Assembly (NCBI RefSeq): GCF_947387525.1
Contig: NZ_CANDNW010000001.1
Location: 111,813-175,812, forward strand
Length of the DNA stretch: 64,000 bases
Reading direction: 5' to 3'
DNA from: Limosilactobacillus viscerum
Lineage (GTDB): Bacteria > Bacillota > Bacilli > Lactobacillales > Lactobacillaceae
Shown: positions 54,332-63,620 of the stretch, piece after piece
How the letters are laid out: each line of letters starts with the position of its first letter
Numbering within the stretch: position 1 is the stretch's first letter
The notes under the pieces: generated by a model
Told to the model about the DNA's origin: nothing
Database searches by the model: none
What the model saw: only the letters and a program-made list of their open reading frames with translations
Position numbers and translations under genes: made by a program

Positions 54332-55882
54332 ATGGAATTGCATGTTACGCCTGCACTAACGTTATTGCGCGAGCACCATTTACTGGATCATACTAATAAT
54401 TTAACCGACTTCACGGCAACCAAGGTATCCTACGATTCACGAAAGGTTGAACCGGGAACGCTTTTCTTTTGCAAGGGAAACTTTTTGCCAAAATACTTAA
54501 CAATGGCAAAGGAAAAGGGCGCGATTGCCTACGTGGCCGAACAAGAATACCCGGAAGGCAGTGACTTGCCCGCAATTATTGTTAAAAATGAGCAAAAGGC
54601 AATGGCGCTACTCGGCGCGGCCTTTTATGGCTTCCCGCAAAATGAATTGACAATCACTGCCATTACGGGAACGAAGGGAAAAACAACGACAGCCTACTTT
54701 GCTGACCACGTTTTGGAACATGCTACCGACAAACACGTAGCCTTATTTTCAACCCTTGACCGGGTACTGGGTAATGGGCCAACTGACCGTTTTAAGTCAG
54801 ACTTAACGACCCCGGAATCACTGGACCTCTTCCATGATATGCGGGCCGCCGTTGATAACGGGATGACCCACTTAGTAATGGAGGTTTCCTCCCAGGCTTA
54901 TAAGAAGAACCGGACTTACGGCTTGCACTTTGACGTTGGGATTTTCTTGAATATTACGCCTGACCATATTGGACGAAACGAACACCCTACCTTTGCGGAC
55001 TACCTCCACTGTAAGGAACAGCTCCTGGTCAATTCGCAAACCTGTATTATTAATGCGGAAACTGATCACTTTGCTGATGTATACTACACTGCTAAGGCGA
55101 CGACACAACCGGAGAATATTTATCTCTTTGCCCGTCATGGTGCAAAGGTTGATTTACCTGCGGGGGTTACGCTTGATTTTGAATACCGTAACGACCTCGA
55201 AGACTTGCATGAAAGTGAGTTTGAACTGGTTGCTTGCTCCGAAAAAGCGGACAGGCTAAACCTTCATCAGCGGTATACGACCAGCGTTCCTGGCGATTAT
55301 AACGAAGGAAATGCGGTTGCGGCCATTATTTCGACCGCACTTGCTGGCGCAACGGCAGAAGATGCATTAGCAACTTTGGACCATGTTCATATTCGTGGCC
55401 GGATGGAAATGCAAAAAACGAAGCAACATGGTACTATCTATATTGACTACGCACATAATTACGCTAGCTTGAAGCGGCTATTGGCCTTCCTCAAGCGGCA
55501 AACCGCTGCGGGTAAAGTTACGGTGGTTCTTGGTGCGACGGGCGATAAGGGGATTTCCCGGCGGCAAGGCTTTGGTAAGGCACTTTCTGAAGAGCATCCA
55601 GACCGGATAATTTTAACAACTGATGACCCCGGTTTTGAGGATCCAATGAATATTGCCCGGGAAATAAATTCCCATATCGACCATGCACAGGTTGGTGAAA
55701 TCCAATACATCATGGACCGTGAAAAGGCGATTAAAGCAGCCATTGATGCTAGTGGTAGTGATGATATTGTAGTCCTTGCTGGTAAGGGTGAAGACCCATA
55801 CCAGAAGATTAAGGGTGTTGATACGCCATACGCAACGGATAGTAAAATTGCAGCTGATTACATTCAGGAAATTGAAAAGTAA
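54332..55882 (+). CDS. murE: UDP-MurNAc-tripeptide ligase MurE (L-lysine-type)
   Basis: The 516-aa Mur ligase has the ATP motif ITGTKGKTTTAYF (about residues 110-122), MEVSSQAY, HIRGRMEM and DYAHN. The substrate region DDPG, instead of DNPR, suggests L-Lys addition, as in lactobacilli with Lys-type peptidoglycan. It acts in the cytosol. A one-mismatch Noc-like site is at 55652-55665. lepB follows after 21 nt. Confidence 0.85.
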   Translation: MELHVTPALTLLREHHLLDHTNNLTDFTATKVSYDSRKVEPGTLFFCKGNFLPKYLTMAKEKGAIAYVAEQEYPEGSDLPAIIVKNEQKAMALLGAAFYGFPQNELTITAITGTKGKTTTAYFADHVLEHATDKHVALFSTLDRVLGNGPTDRFKSDLTTPESLDLFHDMRAAVDNGMTHLVMEVSSQAYKKNRTYGLHFDVGIFLNITPDHIGRNEHPTFADYLHCKEQLLVNSQTCIINAETDHFADVYYTAKATTQPENIYLFARHGAKVDLPAGVTLDFEYRNDLEDLHESEFELVACSEKADRLNLHQRYTTSVPGDYNEGNAVAAIISTALAGATAEDALATLDHVHIRGRMEMQKTKQHGTIYIDYAHNYASLKRLLAFLKRQTAAGKVTVVLGATGDKGISRRQGFGKALSEEHPDRIILTTDDPGFEDPMNIAREINSHIDHAQVGEIQYIMDREKAIKAAIDASGSDDIVVLAGKGEDPYQKIKGVDTPYATDSKIAADYIQEIEK

Positions 55883-55903
55883 CTAATTAAGTGAGGCGCA
55901 AAT

Positions 55904-56509
55904 ATGAAAGCATTTCGGGAAACGATGAGTTGGATTGTTCCAATTGTCATTGGTCTGTTGATTGCACTGCTGATTAAACAGTTTGTATTTCAAATCGTCC
56001 GGGTTGATGGGCCATCAATGGAACCCAACCTGGTAAACAATGAACGGGTCTTTTGCCTAAAGACAGCTAAGATCCACCACGGTAGCGTGGTTATCTTTGA
56101 TGCTAATGGGGTTGACCCCCAAGTAGCCCAAAAGACTGACTATGTTAAGCGGGTAATTGGATTACCTGGTGACAAGGTTCGGTCTGACAATGGAAATATT
56201 TATGTTAATGGTAAGAAGATCAACCAAAGCTACATCAGTATGGACCAACGAAAGGCGGGAACTGGTAACTGGACGCTGAAGAGTGTGTCCGTTCAAAATA
56301 GCTGGTTGAAGCATAATGGAACAACCACGGTACCAAAGGGCGAGTACTTTGTTCTTGGGGACCACCGGAGTGTTTCAAATGATGGTCGTTACTGGGGCTT
56401 TGTACCAAAGAGTAAGATTGATGGGGTAGTAAAGGTGCCATCATGGACTGGGACAAAGACGACCCGGCAAAATGTTAACAAAGAGTGGCAACACTTTTAT
56501 GATAAATAG
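55904..56509 (+). CDS. lepB: Signal peptidase I
   Basis: The 201-aa protein has one N-terminal membrane helix (about 10-30), the catalytic Ser in VDGPSMEPNL (about residue 40), Lys in DYVKRVIGLPGD, and GDHRSVSNDGRYWGFV. It cleaves signal peptides of exported proteins outside the membrane. Confidence 0.95.
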   Translation: MKAFRETMSWIVPIVIGLLIALLIKQFVFQIVRVDGPSMEPNLVNNERVFCLKTAKIHHGSVVIFDANGVDPQVAQKTDYVKRVIGLPGDKVRSDNGNIYVNGKKINQSYISMDQRKAGTGNWTLKSVSVQNSWLKHNGTTTVPKGEYFVLGDHRSVSNDGRYWGFVPKSKIDGVVKVPSWTGTKTTRQNVNKEWQHFYDK

Positions 56510-56569
56510 TTGAATAATAAGGCTAAGAGGGAGCACGACAGAAGGTATCTTCTGGGAGCCCCTATGAGC

Positions 56570-56622
56570 ACAAATGAGGTCCAAAGTTCGGTCTTGCCGG
56601 GCGCTGGACCTCATTTGTTTTA
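56570..56622 (+). terminator. Terminator after lepB
   Basis: ACAAATGAGGTCCA and TGGACCTCATTTGT form a 14-bp perfect stem, followed by T residues. The upstream piece at 56528-56562 (GGGAGCACGACAG and an AGAAG/CTTCT hairpin) resembles the stretch at 34840-34880. Confidence 0.8.
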
Positions 56623-56726
56623 AAAATTAAAACCGTTGCCCCAGGATTCTACCTAGGTTTCATTAATTCTTTACGAAATAAAGGAGTAAAGTTCGTTATA
56701 ATTAAAGCCGAAAAGGGGATGGCAAA

Positions 56727-58037
56727 ATGACTAAAACTGACCAATTAGTGGACAAATTAGTCCGCTTTCGGCAATTATCTTTTATTCAAATAGCTCAGCG
56801 GACAATGGTTACCTTGTTTCCAATCGCCCTAATTGGCTGTATTGCAGGAGTCATTAGCTACGTCTTCTTATCCCCTAGTGGTTTCCTGGGGAGCGTCCTC
56901 TACATTAAACGGTGGCTACCCACTTACCGTTTCTGGCGGGCAATTTCAAATGATATTAGTGTCGTCACGGTTGGCTTCCTGGCACCTTATGCTGCATATA
57001 CCAGTGCCCAGTTGACAACCCGCTTGCATCGTGGCGAGATTCCTTCAGCAGGCATCACTGCAATGGCTTGCTACGTCCTAGTCTTTTATCATGGGGTCCG
57101 TCAGAATGGTAGTGTGATCGATATGCGCTATTATACGGCAAATTGGTTTATTGTTGGGGTGGTAATTGGCTACCTCGTTGGCCTGGTCTTTGTCCGCTTC
57201 GGTCAGCAGACCACCATCAATGACTTCCAACTTAAGAGTAATGATATTTTAAAGAGCGCTTTTTCAAACATGAAGCCAATTTTACTTGCGCTAACGGTAG
57301 CCTTCATCTTTCATTTTAGTTATGCGGTAATCCGCTACTTGGGGATCGACATGGCAATTAACCAGGGAATCGTTGAAGTGTTAAATAACCACAGTAACTA
57401 CGCCTTAACCATGTTAATTTCATTATTGGCAACCATCCTTACTTGGCTTGGCTTTGCAGAGTCATTGAGTATTTCAAACGAGATGTTTCGGTCGGAACTC
57501 TTTGCTAACCTCAATTACGCCCTGACCCATAAGAGTAACGTACATGTGCCATACCCATTTACGCCCGCGGCACTATATAACGGTTTTGGCCAGTTTGGTG
57601 GTGTCGGTGTTGCCCTGGCACTGTTAATTGCGATTATTTGGGTCAACCATCACCGAAACCAACGGGCCGTTGCGAAGGCTAGCGCATTACCAGTGTTTTT
57701 CAACACCAATTTACCGCTAATGCTGGGAGCTGTAGTCATGCTCAACCCGCTTTACCTCCTGCCGTTCGTTTTGCTGCCGATCTTTAACATGCTGGTGGCT
57801 AGTGGATTAATCATGCTCCATATTCTGCCGCCACTGGTTTACCCGGTACCGGTGGGGACTCCGGGTATCTTAGCGCCACTAATTGGAACCGGTGGCGACT
57901 GGTGGGCACTAGTTTGGGCAGTCCTGTTGCTAATTGTTGATGTGCTTGCCTATATCCCGTTTGTTAAAATTGCGGACCGGGTAGAAGACTGGCTCCAGGG
58001 TCAACGAAAGGTGGGTGAACCACATGCAAGAGATTAA
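56727..58037 (+). CDS. PTS EIIC-like membrane protein (orphan)
   Basis: The 436-aa protein has about ten hydrophobic segments and the EIIC fold, with ISNDISVVTVGFLAPYAAYTSA in the first half and MLNPLYLLPFVLLPIFNM plus PPLVYPVPVGTPGILAPLIGTGGDW in the second, as in the lactose/cellobiose EIIC group. No EIIA or EIIB gene is nearby, so it may borrow them or be a non-phosphorylating transporter or sensor. It overlaps the next gene. Confidence 0.75.
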   Translation: MTKTDQLVDKLVRFRQLSFIQIAQRTMVTLFPIALIGCIAGVISYVFLSPSGFLGSVLYIKRWLPTYRFWRAISNDISVVTVGFLAPYAAYTSAQLTTRLHRGEIPSAGITAMACYVLVFYHGVRQNGSVIDMRYYTANWFIVGVVIGYLVGLVFVRFGQQTTINDFQLKSNDILKSAFSNMKPILLALTVAFIFHFSYAVIRYLGIDMAINQGIVEVLNNHSNYALTMLISLLATILTWLGFAESLSISNEMFRSELFANLNYALTHKSNVHVPYPFTPAALYNGFGQFGGVGVALALLIAIIWVNHHRNQRAVAKASALPVFFNTNLPLMLGAVVMLNPLYLLPFVLLPIFNMLVASGLIMLHILPPLVYPVPVGTPGILAPLIGTGGDWWALVWAVLLLIVDVLAYIPFVKIADRVEDWLQGQRKVGEPHARD

Positions 58038-58893
58038 ACGGCGCCGGCGTTGGTTAGTGGTTAGCCTGACATGCGCGATTATTATCCTTGGTATTTTAGC
58101 GGGCCACTGGACGGACCATAATGTTGAATTGATGGAGAACCGGCAACGGTCGACAATGTCACCAGTAATTATGATTCCCGGTTCAAGCGCCACGGTTAAC
58201 CGCTTTGACCCGTTAGTTCGGAAATTAAATAAGGTGGACCACCAGAACCACAGTTTGCTCAAAGTGAAAGTTTATAACAATGGCAAAATTACTTATACCG
58301 GGCGGATACGACCTCGTGACCGTGAACCCTTCATCGTGGTTGGCTTTCAAAATAACCATGATGGCTATAACAATATTAAGCTCCAAGCGCAGATGTTCAA
58401 TAAGGCCTTTAACCAGCTAAAGAGCCGGTATGCCTTTAATAACTTTAAGGGGATTGGTCACTCTAACGGGGGCCTGGTTTACACCTACTTTCTTGAGCAC
58501 TACTTTCATGAACGCCAGATCCGGATTACCCGCTTGTTAACGATTGCGAGTCCGTATAACTTTGCGGAACCGACTAACCGGAAAACGGAGATGTTGAGTG
58601 ATTTTGAAAGGTACCGGGATAATCTGCCAAAGAATTTAACTGTCTATTCTGTCGCCGGGTCAGAAAATTATATTGAAGATGGGCTGGTTCCAGTTTCAAG
58701 TGTTGAAGCGGGTAAGTATATTTATCAAGGAAACGTTAAACATTACACCCAGATCACAATTACTGGTAAATTGGCCCAGCATTCGGCCCTCCCGCAAAAT
58801 AAGCAGGTAATTGATATTATCCAGCGTTATATCTTAAATCGTCCTCAGCAGCCCCAGCAGCGGCCAAATACAGCGGGTGAAAATGATGAGTAA
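58024..58893 (+). CDS. DUF915-type alpha/beta hydrolase, membrane anchored
   Basis: The start is placed at ATG 58024 (MQEIKRRRRWLVV), with GGTGGG 8 nt upstream; 14 nt overlap with the EIIC gene. An N-terminal helix (about 11-29) anchors an extracytoplasmic alpha/beta hydrolase with PVIMIPGSSATVNRFDPLV and the nucleophile elbow GIGHSNGG (Ser). His is expected in the region AQHSALP. DUF915 proteins are surface lipase/esterase-like hydrolases of lactobacilli. The substrate is unknown. Confidence 0.8.
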   Translation: MQEIKRRRRWLVVSLTCAIIILGILAGHWTDHNVELMENRQRSTMSPVIMIPGSSATVNRFDPLVRKLNKVDHQNHSLLKVKVYNNGKITYTGRIRPRDREPFIVVGFQNNHDGYNNIKLQAQMFNKAFNQLKSRYAFNNFKGIGHSNGGLVYTYFLEHYFHERQIRITRLLTIASPYNFAEPTNRKTEMLSDFERYRDNLPKNLTVYSVAGSENYIEDGLVPVSSVEAGKYIYQGNVKHYTQITITGKLAQHSALPQNKQVIDIIQRYILNRPQQPQQRPNTAGENDE

Positions 58894-58898
58894 AACGA

Positions 58899-59011
58899 AA
58901 AAGTGATCTCCTTAATTATTGACGCAGGGATTTAGGCTCATAAATTAATGTGTAGTATTGAAAAGCATTAATTAAGGCCATTACCCGAAAACAATTAAGG
59001 AGGTCACTTTT
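58899..59011. repeat. Inverted repeat with possible transposase-start remnant
   Basis: A 19-nt arm (58899-58917) pairs with AATTAAGGAGGTCACTTTT (58993-59011) with one wobble. The right arm holds AAGGAGG followed by GTG and a short frame MQFYSMNIDDFIM (59014 on) that soon runs into stop after the ansA end. An RBS hidden in a hairpin ahead of a start codon is a known feature of IS transposase genes, so this may be an IS fragment. Not identified. Confidence 0.45.
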
Positions 59012-59043
59012 AGTGCAGTTTTATAGTATGAATATCGATGATT

Positions 59044-60030
59044 TTATAATGTTACTTCACCTGCAACATCAGTATTGAAGAATTTAGCAATTTCATTTAC
59101 GTTCATCCCCTGACCGAGGCCCCACATTAACTTGGTGATTGCACATTCTGAAGTCATATCATGGGCACTAATGGCACCTTCTAGCAATGCTTGCTTACCG
59201 ACTTCATACTTGGTAAGGTCACTTCGTTCATATAGGCACTGGCTAGAAGCAATTACCGGGATTCCATTGCGGATTAGTTTGCCGACAGCGGCAACAAGGT
59301 TCCGCCGGATGAAGGTCATTCCTCCCAGACCATATGCTTCAATCACGATTCCCTGGCAGCCATTGTCAGCCATCGCGTGTAATAGGTTAGGATCAAAGCC
59401 GGGAAAGAGTTTGACCAGTGAAACGTTTGTATTAATTTTTGTATTTAGGTGGCACTGCCCGTTAACTGCGGGCTGTTCCCGCATAATCTGGAAGCCGTCT
59501 GAGGTTACCTGGGCAATTGGCGGAAAGTTTACGCTCTCAAAGGCATCAAAGGATGTTGTCCGCACCTTAACGCTCCGACATCCCCGCATGACTTTACGGT
59601 TAAATGCAAGGTAGACGCCGGGTTTGCACTTAGCAGCGGCGGTAAAAGCCAGGCTCATGTTGTCTGGCGCATCTGAGAGCGGAACGTTCATTGGTACCTG
59701 ACTTCCGGTTAAGACGATGGGAATATTGATGTTTTGCAGCATGAACGTCAGCATTGAGGCGGTATAAGCCATCGTGTCTGTTCCATGTGAAACAACAATT
59801 CCGTCAAAATCATTCCGGTATTCATTGATCTTTTTAGCAATCAATTCCCACTCTTCTGGCTGGATATTGGAAGAATCCATTTCAAGGATATCCTTGACTG
59901 TTACGTTGAAGGGCATAGCGCCAAGCATTTTCAGCAGTTGTTCGCCTGATTCTCCTGGCTTTAGTCCTTCATTGGAGGCAACCGAAGCGATTGTTCCCCC
60001 AGTTGACAACAGTAATAAGTTCTTCGTCAT
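59044..60030 (-). CDS. ansA: L-asparaginase (type I)
   Basis: The 328-aa enzyme has LLSTGGTIASVAS near the N-terminus with the active-site Thr, and VVSHGTDTMAYTASM (second Thr/Lys-Asp set) near residue 85. ATG 60030 follows GTGGG; upstream in-frame Met codons lack an RBS. Hydrolyses Asn to Asp. Together with asnB in the window it forms opposite steps. A parS-like site is embedded at 59779-59794. Confidence 0.88.
   Translation of the reverse strand: MTKNLLLLSTGGTIASVASNEGLKPGESGEQLLKMLGAMPFNVTVKDILEMDSSNIQPEEWELIAKKINEYRNDFDGIVVSHGTDTMAYTASMLTFMLQNINIPIVLTGSQVPMNVPLSDAPDNMSLAFTAAAKCKPGVYLAFNRKVMRGCRSVKVRTTSFDAFESVNFPPIAQVTSDGFQIMREQPAVNGQCHLNTKINTNVSLVKLFPGFDPNLLHAMADNGCQGIVIEAYGLGGMTFIRRNLVAAVGKLIRNGIPVIASSQCLYERSDLTKYEVGKQALLEGAISAHDMTSECAITKLMWGLGQGMNVNEIAKFFNTDVAGEVTL
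59779..59794. other. parS-like ParB site inside ansA
   Basis: TGTTCCATGTGAAACA fits the degenerate parS consensus TGTTNCACGTGAAACA with one mismatch, the same central C-to-T change as at 37786-37801. Confidence 0.5.
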
Positions 60031-60228
60031 AATGTCACCCACTTTCAAGTCTGTTTTTATTTTAGTAAGCATTTTCAGTAAAGACAAGACAATCATGTAA
60101 GAATGACCACTGAAAAGACTAGTAAGAAAGCTGGAAAATTTCAGATCCTAATGGAATGGGTGAGGAGCTGTTATTTCCGCGCTGTTCGCTTTTGATCTAT
60201 ATAGGTGAACTTATATCACAGCCCCGAT

Positions 60229-60264
60229 AAAAAAGACTGAGAAGAGTTTTCCCAGTCTTTTTTA
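60229..60264 (-). terminator. Terminator of the permease/hydrolase operon
   Basis: AAAAAGACTG and CAGTCTTTTT arms around a short loop; a U run follows on the minus strand, directly after the permease stop. Confidence 0.85.
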
Positions 60265-61566
60265 TCAACTAAAGTTTTCGTCCGCATGCCGTCCGGTTAA
60301 GAAGTAGAACGGGATGGCGACGATTAAGGCACCAAAGCCCCAGATAAGGTTGGCACTAGGAGTGTTGAAGAGTAGCCAACCAGAAATTAGTAGGGCGATC
60401 ACGGGGATAACGGGTCCCAGTGGAACCTTAAATGGCCGTGCCACATCCTTCTTGGTGTGACGGAAGACAATTACTGCTAGACAAGTAGGAATGTATTGAA
60501 CGAACCGTGAGATGGCAGAAATCATTGCTAACTTGGAGAAGGTACCACTGTATGCTAACAGCAGGCCAATTACGGTTGAAATAATAATTGCGTTGTATGG
60601 TGCACCATAACGGTTCTTATTTGCGAGAAAACTTGGCATCATCTTGTGGTCAGCCAGGGCTTCACCAGAACGAGGGGTGATGAAGGAGGAGGCCACGGCA
60701 ATCCCACCAATTGAAAGCAGGGTACCAACGCCAACTAATGCGCCACCCCAGGCACCAACCATCTTCGTCATTGCATCTTGGAGTGGGACGGTTGACTTAG
60801 TAAGGCCTGAGCCAAGAACTCCGATGCAAGCAACCATGACCAGAAGGTAGATAACGACAACGGTTGCCATGGAGATCATCAAGGCACGTGGCAGGTTCCG
60901 CTTGGCATTCTTCATTTCACCGGCTGCAACTACCAAACCTTCAAATCCAGTAAAGACGTAAAAGAGGGTCAAGGTTGCCTGGGCGAAGTTAGCGCTGCCG
61001 CTGTGACCGGGGGTGAAGAAGGGAGTGAAATTGGCAGGATGGAGGAAGAATAGACCAAGTACCGCCACCATGATAATTGGAATTAATTTACCAACCGTCA
61101 CAATGTTATTAAGAACGGCGGTAACCCGGACCCCCGCAATATTTAGTCCCATCAGGAATAAGCCGATGATGGTTACAAGGATATTCTTGGCAAGGTTATT
61201 ATTAAGTGCTGGGAACATCCCGCCCAGTGCAGTTGCAAAGCCAACGTACAAGGTTGCTTCAGCAATCATCCGAACGACCCAGGTCATGAAACCAACTTCG
61301 TAACCAATAAAGTTACCAAAGGCGCCCCGGGCATAAAGGTAGGGACCACCATTTTGTTTGTAAAGACCAGCACATTCTGCAAAACATAAGCCGATACAGA
61401 AAATTAGAAAACCATCGAAAAACAATGCTAGGATGCTGGCGGGACCGAATAATTTCATTCCCGAACTTGGTAGGAGGAAAATCCCACTGCCGATGATCCC
61501 GTTGATCCCAAAAAGAACAATACTACCAAAGCCAAGTTTATGGCTTTGGACATCTGCTTTGGCCAT
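60265..61566 (-). CDS. APC-family amino acid permease
   Basis: The 433-aa protein has 12 hydrophobic segments. The first carries GINGIIGSGIFLLPSS, the APC substrate-binding motif, and the sixth FYVFTGFEGLVVAAGEMKNAKRN. Substrate is unknown; the coupled hydrolase suggests a gamma-glutamyl or polyamine-derived compound. It overlaps the upstream gene by 29 nt. Confidence 0.85.
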   Translation of the reverse strand: MAKADVQSHKLGFGSIVLFGINGIIGSGIFLLPSSGMKLFGPASILALFFDGFLIFCIGLCFAECAGLYKQNGGPYLYARGAFGNFIGYEVGFMTWVVRMIAEATLYVGFATALGGMFPALNNNLAKNILVTIIGLFLMGLNIAGVRVTAVLNNIVTVGKLIPIIMVAVLGLFFLHPANFTPFFTPGHSGSANFAQATLTLFYVFTGFEGLVVAAGEMKNAKRNLPRALMISMATVVVIYLLVMVACIGVLGSGLTKSTVPLQDAMTKMVGAWGGALVGVGTLLSIGGIAVASSFITPRSGEALADHKMMPSFLANKNRYGAPYNAIIISTVIGLLLAYSGTFSKLAMISAISRFVQYIPTCLAVIVFRHTKKDVARPFKVPLGPVIPVIALLISGWLLFNTPSANLIWGFGALIVAIPFYFLTGRHADENFS

Positions 61567-62290
61567 TTAAAAGCCCCCCTTTGATCCGGTCGATAAATGC
61601 AGTGAATAAGCGCTCTTGCTGTGGACTGCTTTGCCAGAGATTTTCTGGGTGCCACTGAACAGCTTGAATTGAAGCATCATCATTTTCGATTGCTTCAATT
61701 ACACCATCAGGCGCTTGAGCAACGGCCTTTAGCGAAGGGGCTACCTCCTTAACTGCTTGGTGGTGGCGAGAGTTAACAAATGCTGTCGGGCCGAGATCCT
61801 TGCCTAGTTGGGAAGTAGGATCAATCTTAACTTCATGAGTTGGCAAGTCTCCCTTAGTTCGTTGTGAATGTTGGAGGAGTCCATCTCCTTTGTATTCACT
61901 TGGCAGGTCCTGGTAAATTGTTCCACCAAGGGCAGCATTGATTACCTGTGCACCCCGGCAAATGCCGAGTAATGGCAAGTGCTGTTCAGCGGCTGCCTTG
62001 ACAATGGGAAATTCAAACGCATCACGTGGGGAATAGGTCGGCCCTAATTCAAGCGAAGGGTTCTCGTGAAGGAATTCAGCAGCAATATCATGGCCGCCAG
62101 GGATAATTAAACCGTCCAGGCCGGCTAAACTAGCTTTCGCAAGTTTACCAGGGAGGATTGGCAGGATTACAGGCACCACATCGTTTTTCACTAAAACATC
62201 AACTAATGGTTTAGGGGCAAAGTGTGCCAGCTTTAAATTAATAATCGGAGTTTCGGTTAAATTTACATCGGCAGTAATTCCTATCTTCAT
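61538..62290 (-). CDS. Class I amidotransferase-fold gamma-glutamyl hydrolase (PuuD-like)
   Basis: The 250-aa protein has the nucleophile Cys in LGICRGAQVINAALGGTIYQD and the His/Glu pair in AVQWHPENL, as in PuuD and related gamma-glutamyl-GABA hydrolases. It would release Glu from gamma-glutamyl compounds. It is the first gene of the leftward pair with the permease. Confidence 0.82.
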   Translation of the reverse strand: MKIGITADVNLTETPIINLKLAHFAPKPLVDVLVKNDVVPVILPILPGKLAKASLAGLDGLIIPGGHDIAAEFLHENPSLELGPTYSPRDAFEFPIVKAAAEQHLPLLGICRGAQVINAALGGTIYQDLPSEYKGDGLLQHSQRTKGDLPTHEVKIDPTSQLGKDLGPTAFVNSRHHQAVKEVAPSLKAVAQAPDGVIEAIENDDASIQAVQWHPENLWQSSPQQERLFTAFIDRIKGGLLNGQSRCPKP

Positions 62291-62561
62291 TTTCTAATCA
62301 CTCTCTAATCGTTTTGTAATAACAGTAATAATTAAAACACTGGTGAAACGGTTAGTGCAAGAAGGAATCTTAGAAAACGCAGAATAATTACCTTTGATAA
62401 TAGGAAGGTTAATAATTAAAGCTTGGCGCAAGGTGAATGATTAAGAAAAAATAGTATACGTTTGATCTATGCCCCCATTCCAATCAAGTAATTTTCAATG
62501 TTTACTTTTCTGGGTAATATATAGACAACGATTAAATGAATATACGAAAGGATGATTAAAA
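62291..62561. other. Divergent intergenic region with a short frame fragment
   Basis: This 271-nt gap lies between the leftward hydrolase and the rightward reductase and must hold both promoters. A stop-to-stop frame at 62298-62387 without a start reads IKTLVKRLVQEGILENAE, which looks like the recognition-helix segment of a BlaI/CopY-type winged helix. It is too short to call a gene. Confidence 0.35.
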
Positions 62562-63446
62562 ATGTCAAACGTAAACGTACCAACTGTTAAGTTAAACAAC
62601 GGTGTTGAAATGCCAACCTTAGGATTCGGGGTCTTCCAAGTTCCTGACCTAAGCCAAGCAGAACAAGCAGTTACTGATGCCCTGGAAACTGGTTACCGCC
62701 TGATTGATACTGCCACCGCTTACCAAAACGAAGAAGCGGTTGGTAAGGCCATCAAGAACAGTTCAGTTAACCGGGAAGACGTTTTTGTAACTTCCAAGCT
62801 GTGGGTTTCTGACTTCAACTACAAGCGCGCAAAGGCCGGTATTGATGCTTCGCTGCAAAAGCTCGGTCTTGATTACATGGACTTGTACTTACTCCACCAA
62901 CCATATGGTGACACGATGGGTGCATGGCGGGCATTAGAAGAAGCACAAAAGGAAGGTAAGATCCGTGCCATTGGTGTTTCTAACTTTTACGCTGACCAAT
63001 TGAAGGACCTTGAACTGACGATGCCAGTTAAGCCAGCCGTTAATCAAATCGAAGTTAACCCTTGGTACCAACAAGACAGTGAAGTTAAGTTTGCCCAGGG
63101 TGAAGATATCCGGGTTGAAGCCTGGGCACCATTTGCTGAAGGTAAGCACCAAATCTTCTCCAACGAAACAATTGCCGCAATTGCTGACAAGTACGGCAAG
63201 AGCAATGGTCAAGTAATTCTTCGTTGGCTCCTTCAACGTGGCATTACTGTTATTCCAAAGTCCGTCCACCAAAACCGGATGGAAGAAAACATTGATGTCT
63301 TCGACTTTGAACTGAGCGACGATGACATGAAGGCAATGGCTAGTCTGGACAAGAAAGAAAGCCAATTCTTTGACCACCGTGACCCTGTTACCATTGAACA
63401 AATCTTTGGTTCCAGCTTGAAGACTGTCCAAGATAGCGAAAAGTAA
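62562..63446 (+). CDS. Aldo/keto reductase (2,5-diketo-gluconate reductase type)
   Basis: The 294-aa protein begins MSNVNVPTVKLNNGVEMPTLG and carries the catalytic set: Asp and Tyr in LIDTATAYQNEEAVG, Lys in TSKLWV and His in LLHQPYG. GVSNFYADQL and VIPKSVHQNRMEEN bind NADPH. It likely reduces aldehydes or diketones. RBS AAAGGATG. Confidence 0.9.
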   Translation: MSNVNVPTVKLNNGVEMPTLGFGVFQVPDLSQAEQAVTDALETGYRLIDTATAYQNEEAVGKAIKNSSVNREDVFVTSKLWVSDFNYKRAKAGIDASLQKLGLDYMDLYLLHQPYGDTMGAWRALEEAQKEGKIRAIGVSNFYADQLKDLELTMPVKPAVNQIEVNPWYQQDSEVKFAQGEDIRVEAWAPFAEGKHQIFSNETIAAIADKYGKSNGQVILRWLLQRGITVIPKSVHQNRMEENIDVFDFELSDDDMKAMASLDKKESQFFDHRDPVTIEQIFGSSLKTVQDSEK

Positions 63447-63542
63447 TTTCTTAACCCCTTATTTTAATTAATCTCCCAATAATAAATTCACACATAATAA
63501 GATCTCCTAAATAATAATTCTCCCTAAATATAATTAGTAATA

Positions 63543-63597
63543 AATAAGGAGCAAGGCAGAAGCCATAATGACTTTTGCTTTGCTCCTTATTTTTTTG
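63543..63597 (+). terminator. Terminator after the third reductase
   Basis: AATAAGGAGCAA and TTGCTCCTTATT arms with an inner GCA/TGC pair are followed by T residues. Confidence 0.85.
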
Positions 63598-63620
63598 GCA
63601 CCCCGGAATGTCAATTTAAA

